Shown here in pieces: positions 1 to 8,005 of a stretch of 64,000 nucleotides of DNA (the first letter of the stretch is position 1; each line of letters starts with the position of its first letter). The position numbers were made by a program, and so were the translations under genes. The notes under the pieces are model-generated. The model saw only the letters and a list, made by a program, of their open reading frames with translations. It did not search any database and was not told where the DNA came from. The DNA comes from Sphingomonas sp. CFBP 8760 (lineage in GTDB: Bacteria > Pseudomonadota > Alphaproteobacteria > Sphingomonadales > Sphingomonadaceae): positions 43,250 to 107,249 of the forward strand of contig NZ_JACYUG010000013.1 of the NCBI RefSeq assembly GCF_014841615.1, in the 5' to 3' direction.

Positions 1-95
1 ATTGCCGCAATAAAAAAATTCGGCATGGCACCAACCGCCGGGTCCGGCGTTCGGTGCCGCCGATATCCGGTACGGGCGCGCGGACGCGACGCATG

Positions 96-128
96 AAAAA
101 GGCCGCCGGTCCTTTCGGAACGGCGGCC
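96..128 (-). terminator. Rho-independent terminator of the PEP-CTERM gene
   Basis: Read on the minus strand, an 8-bp perfect G+C stem (GGCCGCCG/CGGCGGCC, positions 121-128 and 101-108) with a 12-nt loop is followed at once by five T residues (complement of A96-A100). It lies about 45 bases past the stop codon of the gene at 172-807, the right distance for that gene's transcript end. Confidence 0.85.
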
Positions 129-171
129 GATTTCGACCCGGCGCCGGCGGGGGCGCGCGGGTGACGTCGTC

Positions 172-807
172 TTACGAGAAGGCGACGGTGGTCTTGCGAC
201 GACGATAGCGGGTCGCCGCGCCGACCATGCCGAAGCCGACCAGCATCAGCGCCCAGGTCGAAGCCTCGGGCACCGCGAACACGACGTTGTCGAGCTCGAA
301 CGAGTTCTGCGCGCTGATGAAGCGAACGCCCGCGAACGATGCCTCGCCCTCGGTCAGCGAGATGGTGACGCGACGGTTGGTCAGCATGCTGTCCTGGTCG
401 CCATCGGCATCGGCCGAGAAAGCGGTGCCGCTGAAGCTGGACAGCACCGAGCCGGTGGCGTCCAGCAGTTCAACGATGTTGCCGGCGTCGATCGAGCCGA
501 CGAAGAAGCTGACCGTGCGGAACGCCAGTTCCGACGTGATCGTCAGGTTGCCGTTGCCGAACACCGCGGCGTAGCGGCTGCCGTCGCTGAAACCCGGCTG
601 GGCGTAGAAGCCGGCCAGATCGCCCTGAACCAGATCGGCGTTGGTGAACGACGCCGTGAACGGTGCTGCAATTGCGTTGTTGAAATCGATGGTCAGGTCG
701 CTGGCGGGCGCGGCGAAGGCACCGCCGGTCGACACGATCGTGGCGGCCGAGGCCGGCATGGCGAAAGCGGCTGCAGCAACCGCGGCCGTGATAAGGGTAT
801 TGCGCAT
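172..807 (-). CDS. PEP-CTERM sorting domain protein (secreted, exosortase substrate)
   Basis: A 211-residue exported protein. Residues 1-22 form a signal peptide ending in ASA. The C-terminus has the exosortase sorting signal: a VPEASTW motif, a hydrophobic segment rich in Met, Phe and Gly (ALMLVGFGMVGAA), then a basic RYRRRK stop-transfer cluster. The body is low in Cys and predicted beta-rich, as is usual for this class. Known for the family: the exosortase cuts near the Pro-Glu motif and the product goes to the surface or the EPS matrix. An exosortase lies at 47933-48931, so this is a plausible substrate (inference). The sorting motif reads PEA rather than PEP, which is tolerated in many members. 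Monocistronic, with its own terminator. The molecular role of the body is unknown. Confidence 0.88.
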   Translation of the reverse strand: MRNTLITAAVAAAAFAMPASAATIVSTGGAFAAPASDLTIDFNNAIAAPFTASFTNADLVQGDLAGFYAQPGFSDGSRYAAVFGNGNLTITSELAFRTVSFFVGSIDAGNIVELLDATGSVLSSFSGTAFSADADGDQDSMLTNRRVTISLTEGEASFAGVRFISAQNSFELDNVVFAVPEASTWALMLVGFGMVGAATRYRRRKTTVAFS

Positions 808-1258
808 CTCGTGTTCCCCGATGTTCCGATCCGCTGTCCGCCGGCAATGCGGGCGTACCTCGTTCGATCGTTGGTGAGATCAAGCCGTTAACTATAAAAG
901 CTGCGAAAGGGAATAGCGGCAAAGCTTTCAAGACCCCGCGATGTCGGATCGGAAAGGTGCCGGCAGCATCGGAACGGACGTGAAATCTTGGCGGTGAACG
1001 GCCCGATGACGGCGACCCGGACCGATCGGATCGACCGTTATCCTCGTTGCAGCGCAGCATTTCCGCCGATTCCGGCCGCCGTCGAGCGATGTGCCGGGTG
1101 GCGGGGGCGCGGTTGTCGGGCGACGGCTGGCGGTCCGCCAGCCGCCGTCGATCCGGACGAAATTTATTTTTCGGTCGCCGCCGCCGGGGCGGAACCGGGC
1201 AGAAAATCGGCTGCTTTCGGTTGGCCTGGCGCGCCGCGATCCTTCCGCCGGGGGCGAA
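808..1258. other. intergenic spacer, 451 bp, no gene found
   Basis: This lies upstream of the PEP-CTERM gene and past the 3' end of the GGDEF-EAL gene. The only A+T-rich part is about 885-945, where the minus strand carries TATAGT inside a TTTTATAGTTAAC context, a possible -10 element for the PEP-CTERM gene; I see no convincing -35. The rest is very G+C-rich. The open frames here on both strands have arginine/proline-biased composition typical of non-coding high-G+C DNA. Confidence 0.5.
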
Positions 1259-3874
1259 TCAGGCGATGCGGCGAATCGCGGCGACGGGGCCGGGTTCGCT
1301 GAGGATCGACAGGTCGATCGGCGCGGCGAAGTGGATGCCGGCGCGCTTGCGATCGGTCCAGCTGATCCGGGCGGCGATCGAGCGGCCTTCGACCAGTTCG
1401 ATCCGCAGTTCCGCATCGACCGCTGTGCCGTGCGCGGGCAACCCCTCGATCATCGCGCCGGTGATCGAGATGTCGCGCACGCGGACGTCATGCGTCCGCC
1501 CCGCGATCGTCACCCGCGCCGAGCGCAGCAGACGGGTGCGCGACGGGCGGCTGACGCGGAAGCCCGACGGCACGGCCCGGCCATCGATCCCCAGCGCGGT
1601 GGCGACCTCCGCCGCGGGTACCGGCCGGCCATAGACATAGCCCTGGATATGGCTGCATCCCAGCGAGCGGACCAGTTCGATCTCGTCCTGGATCTCCACC
1701 CCTTCCGCGGTGGTTTCCATGCCCAGCGTGTCGGCGAGCATCACGATCGCCCGGATGATCGCGGCGTTGCGGTTGCCCGGCTGCGCCGCGCCGCGCACGA
1801 AGGACTGGTCGATCTTGATCTTGTCGAACGGGGCGGTGCGCAGATAGCCGAGCGAGGAATAGCCGGTGCCGAAATCGTCGAGCGCGAGGCGCACGCCCAG
1901 CCCCTTCAGCGCCGCGAACATCCGGTCCGAACTGTCCGATCCTTTCAGGAACACCCCCTCGGTGATCTCCAGTTCCAGCCGGTCGGGCGCGAGGCCGGAC
2001 CGGGCAAGCGCGCTGGCGACGATGCCGGGCAATTGCGGGTTGGCGAACTGCACCGGCGACACGTTGACCGCGACGCGCACGTCGCGCGGCCAGCGTGCCG
2101 CCTCGTCGCAGGCGGTGCGCAGCACCCATTCGCCGATCGCGCCGATCAGCCCGCATTCCTCCGCCACCGGGATGAAATCGGCGGGCGACACCAGGCCGCG
2201 CACGGGATGCCGCCAGCGGATCAGCGCCTCGTACCCGATCACCACGGCATCGACGGTGCGGACCACCGGCTGGTAGCAGAGGTGGAATTCACCCGCCGGC
2301 AGCGCGGCGCGCAGATCGCCTTCCAGCTGCTGGCGATCGCGTGCGCCGGCCAGCATATCGGCCGAATAGAAGCGATGGACCCCGCGCCCCGCCGCCTTGG
2401 CCGCATAGAGCGCCAGATCGGCGTTGCGCACCAGCGTGTCGCGGTCGTCGCCGTCATCGGGCGCGATCGCGATGCCGACCGAACAGCCGATCGTGACCGA
2501 CGTGCCCATGATCGCATAGGGTTGCGAGAGCGCCGCGATCAGATCGTCCGCCAGCGTCGCCAGCGACTGGCGCCCGGCGATGCCCGGCAGCAGCACCTTG
2601 AACTCGTCGCCGCCCATCCGGCCGACCAGCCCGCGATCGCCGACGCCGCGCTGCAGCCGCTGGCCCACCTGTTTCAGCAGCGCGTCGCCCGCCTGATGGC
2701 CGAGCGTGTCGTTGACCGCCTTGAACCGGTCGAGGTCCATCAGGAACAGCCCGGCGGGGCGGTGCCCCTCCGCGACCTGCGCCAGCGTCTTGTCGATCGA
2801 CTGGCGCATCCGCTGGCGGTTGGCGAGGCCGGTCAGCGAGTCGAACAGCGCGAGGCGGGTGATCTCCGCCTCCGACCGGCGCAGTTCCGTCAGGTCGGCG
2901 CCGGTGCCGATGAAGCCCTGGAACCGGTCCAGCTCGTCGACCAGCGGGCGGCCCCCCATCGACCACCAGCGCCCGCCCGCCGCATCGCCCGCCGCGCAGA
3001 CCGGATAGTCGGAGAACGACGTGCGCGACGACAGGTGGAACGCGAGCGTGCGTTCGGTGCCGGTGCCGGCCCCCGCGCCGTCCATGCGGAATATCTCGGT
3101 CAGCAACCGGCCGAGCGGGGGCGGATCGTGCTCCGCGATCTCGGCGGCGACGCGGGCGGAGATATAGGTGATGCGGCCATGACGATCGGTTTCCCAGAAC
3201 CAGCCGGTGCCCTGTTCCTCGAACTCGGCGACCATCCGTTCGGCGTGGCGGCCGCGGCCGGTCTGCCTGACCTGTTCGGCGGTGCCGCGACGATCCAGCT
3301 GGCCCAGGCGCAGCATCGTCAGCGCCAGCGCGCCGAGCAGCGCCAGCGCCTCGAACCAGACCAGCACGGCGCCGACCATCACCGCCATCGCCACCACCAG
3401 CCCCGCGCCGAACACCAGCACCACGCCGCGCACCGGCTGCACCGCCAGCCCGACCAGCCCGATCGCCCCGATCAGCAGCGTCGCCGCGCCCAGCGGCATC
3501 ATCCCCGTCAGTCCGATGCCGACCGCCTCCAGCATCGACAGCGTCGCGACCGCGAGCAGGCCGGCGGCCAGCGCGGCGCCGCGCGCGCGCCGATAGGGCG
3601 GCCAGCCGAGTCGCGTGCCCACGCACAAGGTCAGCCCCGCGAACGCCAGCACCGTGACCAGCGACAGGACCAGCGTGACGGTGGCGAACCCCGACGCCAT
3701 CATCGCCGCCGCCATCGCCAGCGCCAGCACCCCGCCGGCCAGCGGACAGGCGGCGGCGACCTGCGCCAGGCGCTGTTCGGCCGGCTCGCGATCGTCAGGC
3801 CCCCCCGCGAAGCCCAGCAGCACGGGCAGCGGCGGCTTGTCTCCGTAAACAATGGTGGGGGGGCGGATCGGCAT
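1259..3874 (-). CDS. membrane PAS-GGDEF-EAL-PilZ cyclic-di-GMP signalling protein
   Basis: An 871-residue inner-membrane regulator of cyclic di-GMP. Order of parts: several hydrophobic helices (about 45-190), a PAS-like sensor (about 212-330), a GGDEF diguanylate cyclase domain with an intact GGDEF motif at 421-425, an EAL phosphodiesterase domain (EAL at 549-551, DDFGTGYSS, IKIDQSF, TAEGVE and IQGY all present) and a C-terminal PilZ domain (about 775-860, with DISITG at 801-806). The RxxD inhibitory site expected just ahead of GGDEF is not seen, so product inhibition at that site is unlikely. Both catalytic domains look intact, so the net direction cannot be told from sequence. A PilZ domain fused to the same chain suggests self-sensing of c-di-GMP. 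ATG start at 3874. Monocistronic. Confidence 0.93.
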   Translation of the reverse strand: MPIRPPTIVYGDKPPLPVLLGFAGGPDDREPAEQRLAQVAAACPLAGGVLALAMAAAMMASGFATVTLVLSLVTVLAFAGLTLCVGTRLGWPPYRRARGAALAAGLLAVATLSMLEAVGIGLTGMMPLGAATLLIGAIGLVGLAVQPVRGVVLVFGAGLVVAMAVMVGAVLVWFEALALLGALALTMLRLGQLDRRGTAEQVRQTGRGRHAERMVAEFEEQGTGWFWETDRHGRITYISARVAAEIAEHDPPPLGRLLTEIFRMDGAGAGTGTERTLAFHLSSRTSFSDYPVCAAGDAAGGRWWSMGGRPLVDELDRFQGFIGTGADLTELRRSEAEITRLALFDSLTGLANRQRMRQSIDKTLAQVAEGHRPAGLFLMDLDRFKAVNDTLGHQAGDALLKQVGQRLQRGVGDRGLVGRMGGDEFKVLLPGIAGRQSLATLADDLIAALSQPYAIMGTSVTIGCSVGIAIAPDDGDDRDTLVRNADLALYAAKAAGRGVHRFYSADMLAGARDRQQLEGDLRAALPAGEFHLCYQPVVRTVDAVVIGYEALIRWRHPVRGLVSPADFIPVAEECGLIGAIGEWVLRTACDEAARWPRDVRVAVNVSPVQFANPQLPGIVASALARSGLAPDRLELEITEGVFLKGSDSSDRMFAALKGLGVRLALDDFGTGYSSLGYLRTAPFDKIKIDQSFVRGAAQPGNRNAAIIRAIVMLADTLGMETTAEGVEIQDEIELVRSLGCSHIQGYVYGRPVPAAEVATALGIDGRAVPSGFRVSRPSRTRLLRSARVTIAGRTHDVRVRDISITGAMIEGLPAHGTAVDAELRIELVEGRSIAARISWTDRKRAGIHFAAPIDLSILSEPGPVAAIRRIA

Positions 3875-4014
3875 GGTCCTGTGGTACCGGTGCGGCCCTT
3901 ACCAAAGCGGCCATGGACCGTGGTGAACGCGGCGTTAGCCGAACCCCGGCGGGATGGGGGCCGGCGATCGCACCGGATTGCATCGCGCCGCGCCCTGTCG
4001 CATGAAGCCGGGCC

Positions 4015-5535
4015 ATGACCACGACCATCCGCGATACCGACCTGATCGAAAGCGTCGCCGACGCGCTGCAGTTCATCAGCTATTACCACCCGATGGATTA
4101 TATCCGCGCACTGGGCGAGGCGTATGAGGCGGAGCGCAGCCCGGCGGCCAAGGACGCGATCGCGCAGATCCTGACCAACAGCCGGATGTGCGCGGAGGGG
4201 CATCGCCCGATCTGCCAGGATACCGGCATCGTCACCGTCTTCGTCAAATGGGGGCAGGATTGCCGCCTGTCGGGCGACCGCAGCCTGCAGGAGGTGATCG
4301 ACGAGGGGGTACGCCGCGCGTACCTGCACCCCGAGAACAAGCTGCGCGCCTCGATCCTGGCGGACCCCGCCTTCACCCGGCGCAACACCCGCGACAATAC
4401 TCCCAGCGTCCTGCACGTCGAGATGGTGCCGGGCAGCACGGTATCGGTCGACGTCGCGGCCAAGGGCGGCGGGTCGGAGAACAAGTCGAAGTTCAAGATG
4501 ATGAACCCCAGCGATTCGATCGTCGACTGGGTGCTGGAGATGATCCCGCAGATGGGCGCGGGCTGGTGCCCGCCGGGGATGCTGGGCATCGGCATCGGCG
4601 GCACCGCCGAAAAGGCGATGCTGCTGGCCAAGGAATCGCTGATGGGCGCGATCGACATGGGCCAGTTGCGCGCGCGCGGCCCGCGGAACGATATCGAGGC
4701 GTTGCGCATCGAACTGATGGACAAGGTGAACGCGCTGGGGATCGGCGCGCAGGGCCTGGGCGGATTGTCGACCGTGCTCGACGTGAAGATCCTCGACTGG
4801 CCGACGCATGCCGCGTCCAAGCCGGTCGCGATGATCCCGAACTGCGCCGCGACCCGCCACGCGCACTTCACGCTGACCGGCGCGGGGCCGGTGTATCTGG
4901 AGCCGCCGAAGCTCGACGAATGGCCGCAGGTGGACTGGACGCCCGACAAGGCGGCGATCCGCGTCGATCTCGACACGTTGACGCCCGAGGTGGTGCAGAC
5001 GTGGAAGCATGGCGACCGGCTGCTGCTGAACGGCAAGATGCTGACCGGGCGCGACGCGGCGCACAAGCGGATCGCCGACATGCTGGCGAAGGGTGAGGAA
5101 CTGCCGGTCGATTTCAGGGGTCGCGTGATCTATTATGTCGGCCCGGTCGATCCGGTGGGCGAGGAAGTGGTCGGCCCCGCCGGCCCGACCACGGCGACGC
5201 GGATGGACAAGTTCACCCGCATGATGCTGGACCAGGGCCTGCTGGCGATGGTCGGCAAGGCGGAGCGCGGGCCGGACGCGACCAAGGCGATCGCCGAGGG
5301 CAAGTCCGCCTATCTGATGGCGGTGGGCGGTGCCGCCTATCTGGTGGCGCGCGCGATCAAGGGATCGAAGGTCGTCGGGTTCGAGGATCTGGGCATGGAG
5401 GCGATCTACGAATTCGAGGTCGCCGATTTCCCGGTGACGGTGGCGGTGGATGCCGAGGGGCAGAACGTCCACCAGCTGGCGCCGCTGGTCTGGCGCGAGA
5501 AGATCGCGCGGGAAGGGTTGCTGACGCCGGCTTGA
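4015..5535 (+). CDS. fumA: fumarate hydratase, class I (4Fe-4S)
   Basis: A 506-residue single-chain class I fumarase with fused alpha and beta regions, catalysing the interconversion of fumarate and L-malate in the TCA cycle, cytosolic. Three cysteines sit where the family binds its 4Fe-4S cluster: C67 (in ICQDTG), C185 (in GWCPPGM) and C277 (in PNCAATRHAH). The length matches two-domain fused enzymes rather than split TtdA/TtdB types. The start codon is ATG at 4015. Divergent from the GGDEF-EAL gene across 140 bp. The stop codon is the first base triplet of a four-copy 14-bp tandem repeat. Class I enzymes are oxygen-labile; whether a class II enzyme backs it up cannot be seen in this window. 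Confidence 0.95.
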   Translation: MTTTIRDTDLIESVADALQFISYYHPMDYIRALGEAYEAERSPAAKDAIAQILTNSRMCAEGHRPICQDTGIVTVFVKWGQDCRLSGDRSLQEVIDEGVRRAYLHPENKLRASILADPAFTRRNTRDNTPSVLHVEMVPGSTVSVDVAAKGGGSENKSKFKMMNPSDSIVDWVLEMIPQMGAGWCPPGMLGIGIGGTAEKAMLLAKESLMGAIDMGQLRARGPRNDIEALRIELMDKVNALGIGAQGLGGLSTVLDVKILDWPTHAASKPVAMIPNCAATRHAHFTLTGAGPVYLEPPKLDEWPQVDWTPDKAAIRVDLDTLTPEVVQTWKHGDRLLLNGKMLTGRDAAHKRIADMLAKGEELPVDFRGRVIYYVGPVDPVGEEVVGPAGPTTATRMDKFTRMMLDQGLLAMVGKAERGPDATKAIAEGKSAYLMAVGGAAYLVARAIKGSKVVGFEDLGMEAIYEFEVADFPVTVAVDAEGQNVHQLAPLVWREKIAREGLLTPA

Positions 5536-5588
5536 ACCGGGGGGCATGAACCGGGGCGCATGAACTGGGGGGCATGAACCGGGGCGTC
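5533..5588 (+). repeat. 14-bp tandem repeat, 4 copies, starting at the fumarase stop codon
   Basis: Four head-to-tail units at 5533-5546, 5547-5560, 5561-5574 and 5575-5588, each close to TGAACCGGGGNGCA. The first TGA is the fumarase stop codon, so every unit repeats a TGA. Only one or two bases differ between copies, which suggests recent expansion by slippage. Confidence 0.85.
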
Positions 5589-5672
5589 GGGGCCGGGCGG
5601 GGGCCGTCCCGGCGCGCGGTGCGTTGTTCCTTCGATCGCGGCGCCCGGCGTCGCCCATGAAGGAAGTGTCCG

Positions 5673-6095
5673 ATGAAGCATGTCCTCCTCGCCCTGACCC
5701 TTGGCGGCCTCGTCGCGGCACCGGTAGCCGCGCAACAGGCGACCGTCCCGCCGGCCGCGACACCGGCGCGGGGCGGCGGCCTTGCCGACCTGCTGGGGGA
5801 GGGCGGCCTGCTGGGCGGTGGCGGCCTGCCGAACATCGCATCGGCGGGGGCGGGCAATGCGGCGGGGCTGCTGGGCTATTGCATCAAGAACAATCTGGTC
5901 GCCGGCAACGGCGCGGCGGGTATCCTCGGCCAGCTGACCGGCAAGCGCGGCGTGACCGCGTCACCCGGTTTCGAGGCAGGGCAGCGCGGACAGGTGCAGA
6001 CCGGCGACAGCGCCTTCTCGCTGGCCGGGGTGCAGGACCGGGTGAAGACGCAGCTGTGCGGCATGGTACTGAAGCGCGCGCGGTCGTTCCTGTAG
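5673..6095 (+). CDS. DUF2501 family secreted protein (YjjA-like)
   Basis: A 140-residue exported protein. Residues 1-20 are a signal peptide ending in VAAQ. The mature part starts with a Gly/Leu-rich stretch, then a conserved core with a NAAGLLGYCIKNN motif and a second Cys near the C-terminus (KTQLCGMVLKRA); the two cysteines probably form a disulphide. This pattern resembles the DUF2501 family, which includes E. coli YjjA; the molecular function is not established. A good ribosome-binding site (AAGGAAG) lies 6-7 bases before the ATG. It may be read through from fumarase or have its own promoter in the 137-bp gap. Confidence 0.75.
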   Translation: MKHVLLALTLGGLVAAPVAAQQATVPPAATPARGGGLADLLGEGGLLGGGGLPNIASAGAGNAAGLLGYCIKNNLVAGNGAAGILGQLTGKRGVTASPGFEAGQRGQVQTGDSAFSLAGVQDRVKTQLCGMVLKRARSFL

Positions 6096-6162
6096 CCGTT
6101 GCCGGCGGGCGGATGTCGGGTCGGGGTGGACGGCCGGACCTTCAGGCGCCGGTCGGCCGCTC

Positions 6163-6291
6163 CTACCAGAGCATGTGATCGGTAATCACCCCGAACCTGA
6201 CGAGGAAGCCCAGCGTCGCGCCGATGAGGAGCAGGGTCAGGTACACGGCGATGGCTCGCGTCCGGCTTCGACGGTCCGTCCGGTAACCCAT
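6163..6291 (-). CDS. 42-residue single-pass membrane protein
   Basis: Short minus-strand ORF starting at ATG 6291 with a GAGG box about 9 bases upstream. The product has a basic N-terminus (MGYRTDRRSRTR) and one hydrophobic helix (AIAVYLTLLLIGATLGFLV), so it should sit in the inner membrane with the N-terminus inside. The frame stays open to 6429, but that longer version would run into the inverted-repeat element and adds an atypical N-terminus, so the short start is preferred. Not recognised; function unknown. Confidence 0.5.
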   Translation of the reverse strand: MGYRTDRRSRTRAIAVYLTLLLIGATLGFLVRFGVITDHMLW

Positions 6292-6674
6292 GGTTGATCG
6301 CCTCGCCGCTGATGCTGCCGCGAAGGTGACCGATTCAACCGACGTCCGCAATCGGGCGATTGCGTTGAAAAACTCCGCCAGAGGTTGAACCTCGCGGATT
6401 CCGCGCAATCCTGTTTCAATGCGCGCCATGCTTTCGCAGCGAAGGCTCGCAATCTGCCTCGCGGGAGTTTTTCAACACAATCGGGCGAAAGCGGTCATCG
6501 ATCCGATGATGCGCCGGCCCTTGGTCATCCGTGTTGGTGACGCGTCCCCTTCACCCGGTCTCCGGCTTCTCCCGCGTACCGGCGCGGCTCCCCTTCCGGT
6601 CAGGTAACGAACGGCGAGGTTCGTCGGAGAACGGATGCTGGCGCTCATGCCGGGACGGGCGTTATATTCGCGCC
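6292..6674. other. 383-bp gap holding a MITE-like element
   Basis: Apart from the inverted-repeat element at 6349-6488 I see no coding sequence. The last 60 bases before the acetyltransferase contain GTTATATTCG, a possible -10 region for that gene. Confidence 0.5.
6349..6488. mobile_element. MITE-like element with terminal inverted repeats
   Basis: Two 20-bp arms, 6357-6376 (CGATTGCGTTGAAAAACTCC) and 6464-6483 read in reverse, match in 19 of 20 positions and enclose 87 bp without an ORF. The ends are also bordered by an 11-bp direct repeat CAATCGGGCGA (6349-6359 and 6478-6488) that could be a target-site duplication, though it overlaps the outer part of the arms. A GTTGAAAAACTC core resembles the tips of several IS families (from memory, not searched). 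It reads as a non-autonomous miniature element or the leftover ends of a deleted IS. Confidence 0.6.
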
Positions 6675-7484
6675 ATGCAAACTCATATCTCCGCCGCCGC
6701 GCGTCAGGTCGCTGAAACGCATCGGGTGCGTATCGCCCCTGAAGTCTTGTTCGGTTTTCCGGCGCCGAAGGACACGCTGCTGGAGGCGCCGGTCAGTATT
6801 CGCCGGGGTGTCTATGACATCGATTTCATCGGGGCATATAGTTATATGGGCGGGCGGGAGACATTCATCCGCCACGTTTCCTCCATCGGCAGATTCTGCT
6901 CGATAGCCAGCAATGTCATTGCGGGGCAGGTCGAACATCCAACCGATTTCCTGTCGTCGTCCCCGATCCTGACCGGCTTCGATGAAATGGGTGATCTCGG
7001 TTGGTTCTATGACCAAAACCGCGATGCGGTAGGTAAAGCGATAAATGCTCTCCGATCATCCATGGCCAACCGGACCGAGAAGATCAGGATCGGAAACGAT
7101 GTCTGGATCGGCGAAGGCGCCTTCATCCGCCGTGGCGTGACGATCGGTGATGGCGCAATAGTCGCCGCCAGGGCCGTGGTGACGAAGGACGCTCCCCCCT
7201 ATGCCATCGTGGGCGGTATACCCGGCAAGATATTGCGTTACCGATTCGACGAGCCGATCGTTGAAAAGCTTCTGGAACTGCAATGGTGGAACTACGGATT
7301 GACGGCTCTGGACGGCGTCGACTTCACGGATATCCATGAGGCCCTGCCGATGATCGAGCACAACATCACGGCAGGGATAGCGCAGCCTTACGAGGGCACG
7401 CTCGTCAACATGGAGGCGAATGGGGAAACCACGATCTGGCGGTACGACCCCGAGAAGAACGAACTCGTGAAGCGTGATCGATGA
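6675..7484 (+). CDS. CatB-type hexapeptide-repeat acetyltransferase
   Basis: A 269-residue left-handed beta-helix acyltransferase. Hexapeptide turns appear in the N-terminal half (SIGRFCSIASNV) and after residue 137 (IRIGNDVWIGEGAFIRRGVTIGDGAIVAARAVVTKDAPPYAIVGGIPGK, split here by position: about 137-185). The VGGxPGK ending of the helix and NDVWIG box are hallmarks of CatB/Vat/maltose-acetyltransferase-like enzymes, which use acetyl-CoA. A short C-terminal domain follows. The acceptor is unknown: antibiotic, sugar and polysaccharide acceptors all occur in the family. Start chosen at ATG 6675; the frame is open further upstream but without homology-like sequence. Base composition is more A+T-rich than its neighbours, and a MITE-like element lies just upstream, so acquisition is possible. 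Confidence 0.8.
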   Translation: MQTHISAAARQVAETHRVRIAPEVLFGFPAPKDTLLEAPVSIRRGVYDIDFIGAYSYMGGRETFIRHVSSIGRFCSIASNVIAGQVEHPTDFLSSSPILTGFDEMGDLGWFYDQNRDAVGKAINALRSSMANRTEKIRIGNDVWIGEGAFIRRGVTIGDGAIVAARAVVTKDAPPYAIVGGIPGKILRYRFDEPIVEKLLELQWWNYGLTALDGVDFTDIHEALPMIEHNITAGIAQPYEGTLVNMEANGETTIWRYDPEKNELVKRDR

Positions 7485-7647
7485 GCTTTTTGTAAAGTTT
7501 CGTTGGAAAAATCCGACGTCTTCTGAGGGGCGCTTTTTGCCGGACTGTTTTTCGGTTGCGAATGTCGTGTTGTGGTGTGAACCGGACATTCACTGATTGT
7601 GTAGGATCCCTCATGACTTCGCCCTTGGCGGATGACATGGTATCAGC

Positions 7648-7890
7648 ATGACCGGCAAACGTATCCTCGCCATCTTTGCCTATGTGGCCTTCACTGCCGC
7701 CTGCGTCATGTTGCTCGGCCTTCTCTGGATATCGGTCAACCTGCTCAATTTTCCATGCGACAGCCCTGAAGACCCAAGGCCATGTGCCCAAGTGGTGCCG
7801 TGGTTCTTCGCAACGCGCGCCATTCTTCCCATCGGTGGCGCCTGGGCTTTGATGACTTGGGCAACATTCTGGCGTCGGAGTAGGAAGTAG
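7648..7890 (+). CDS. small two-helix membrane protein
   Basis: An 80-residue ORF with ATG at 7648. Two hydrophobic helices (about residues 7-30 and 55-72) bracket a short loop with two cysteines (NFPCDSPEDPRPCAQ) that would face the periplasm and could form a disulphide; the C-terminus is basic (RRSRK). Not recognised. It lies in the same more A+T-rich patch as the acetyltransferase, 163 bp downstream, and may not be co-transcribed. Function unknown. Confidence 0.6.
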   Translation: MTGKRILAIFAYVAFTAACVMLLGLLWISVNLLNFPCDSPEDPRPCAQVVPWFFATRAILPIGGAWALMTWATFWRRSRK

Positions 7891-8005
7891 GGTCGCTGAT
7901 CGAATGTCTGCGAATGAGCGTTGCCGGACAATCGGCAGCCATGCGGGAATGACCCGGCAGGGGTTCTTAACGATCAACCGGCTGTCGGCATCGCATTCCG
8001 CCCGG

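Noticed and set aside
1091..4018. Very long open frame (about 975 codons) antisense to the GGDEF-EAL gene
   Set aside because: Arg/Ala/His-biased shadow of a high-G+C gene; the opposite frame has complete GGDEF, EAL and PilZ motifs.
6163..6429. Long version (88 codons) of the small membrane protein
   Set aside because: Its N-terminal half would be coded by the MITE-like element; the internal ATG at 6291 has a ribosome-binding site and a typical membrane-protein start.
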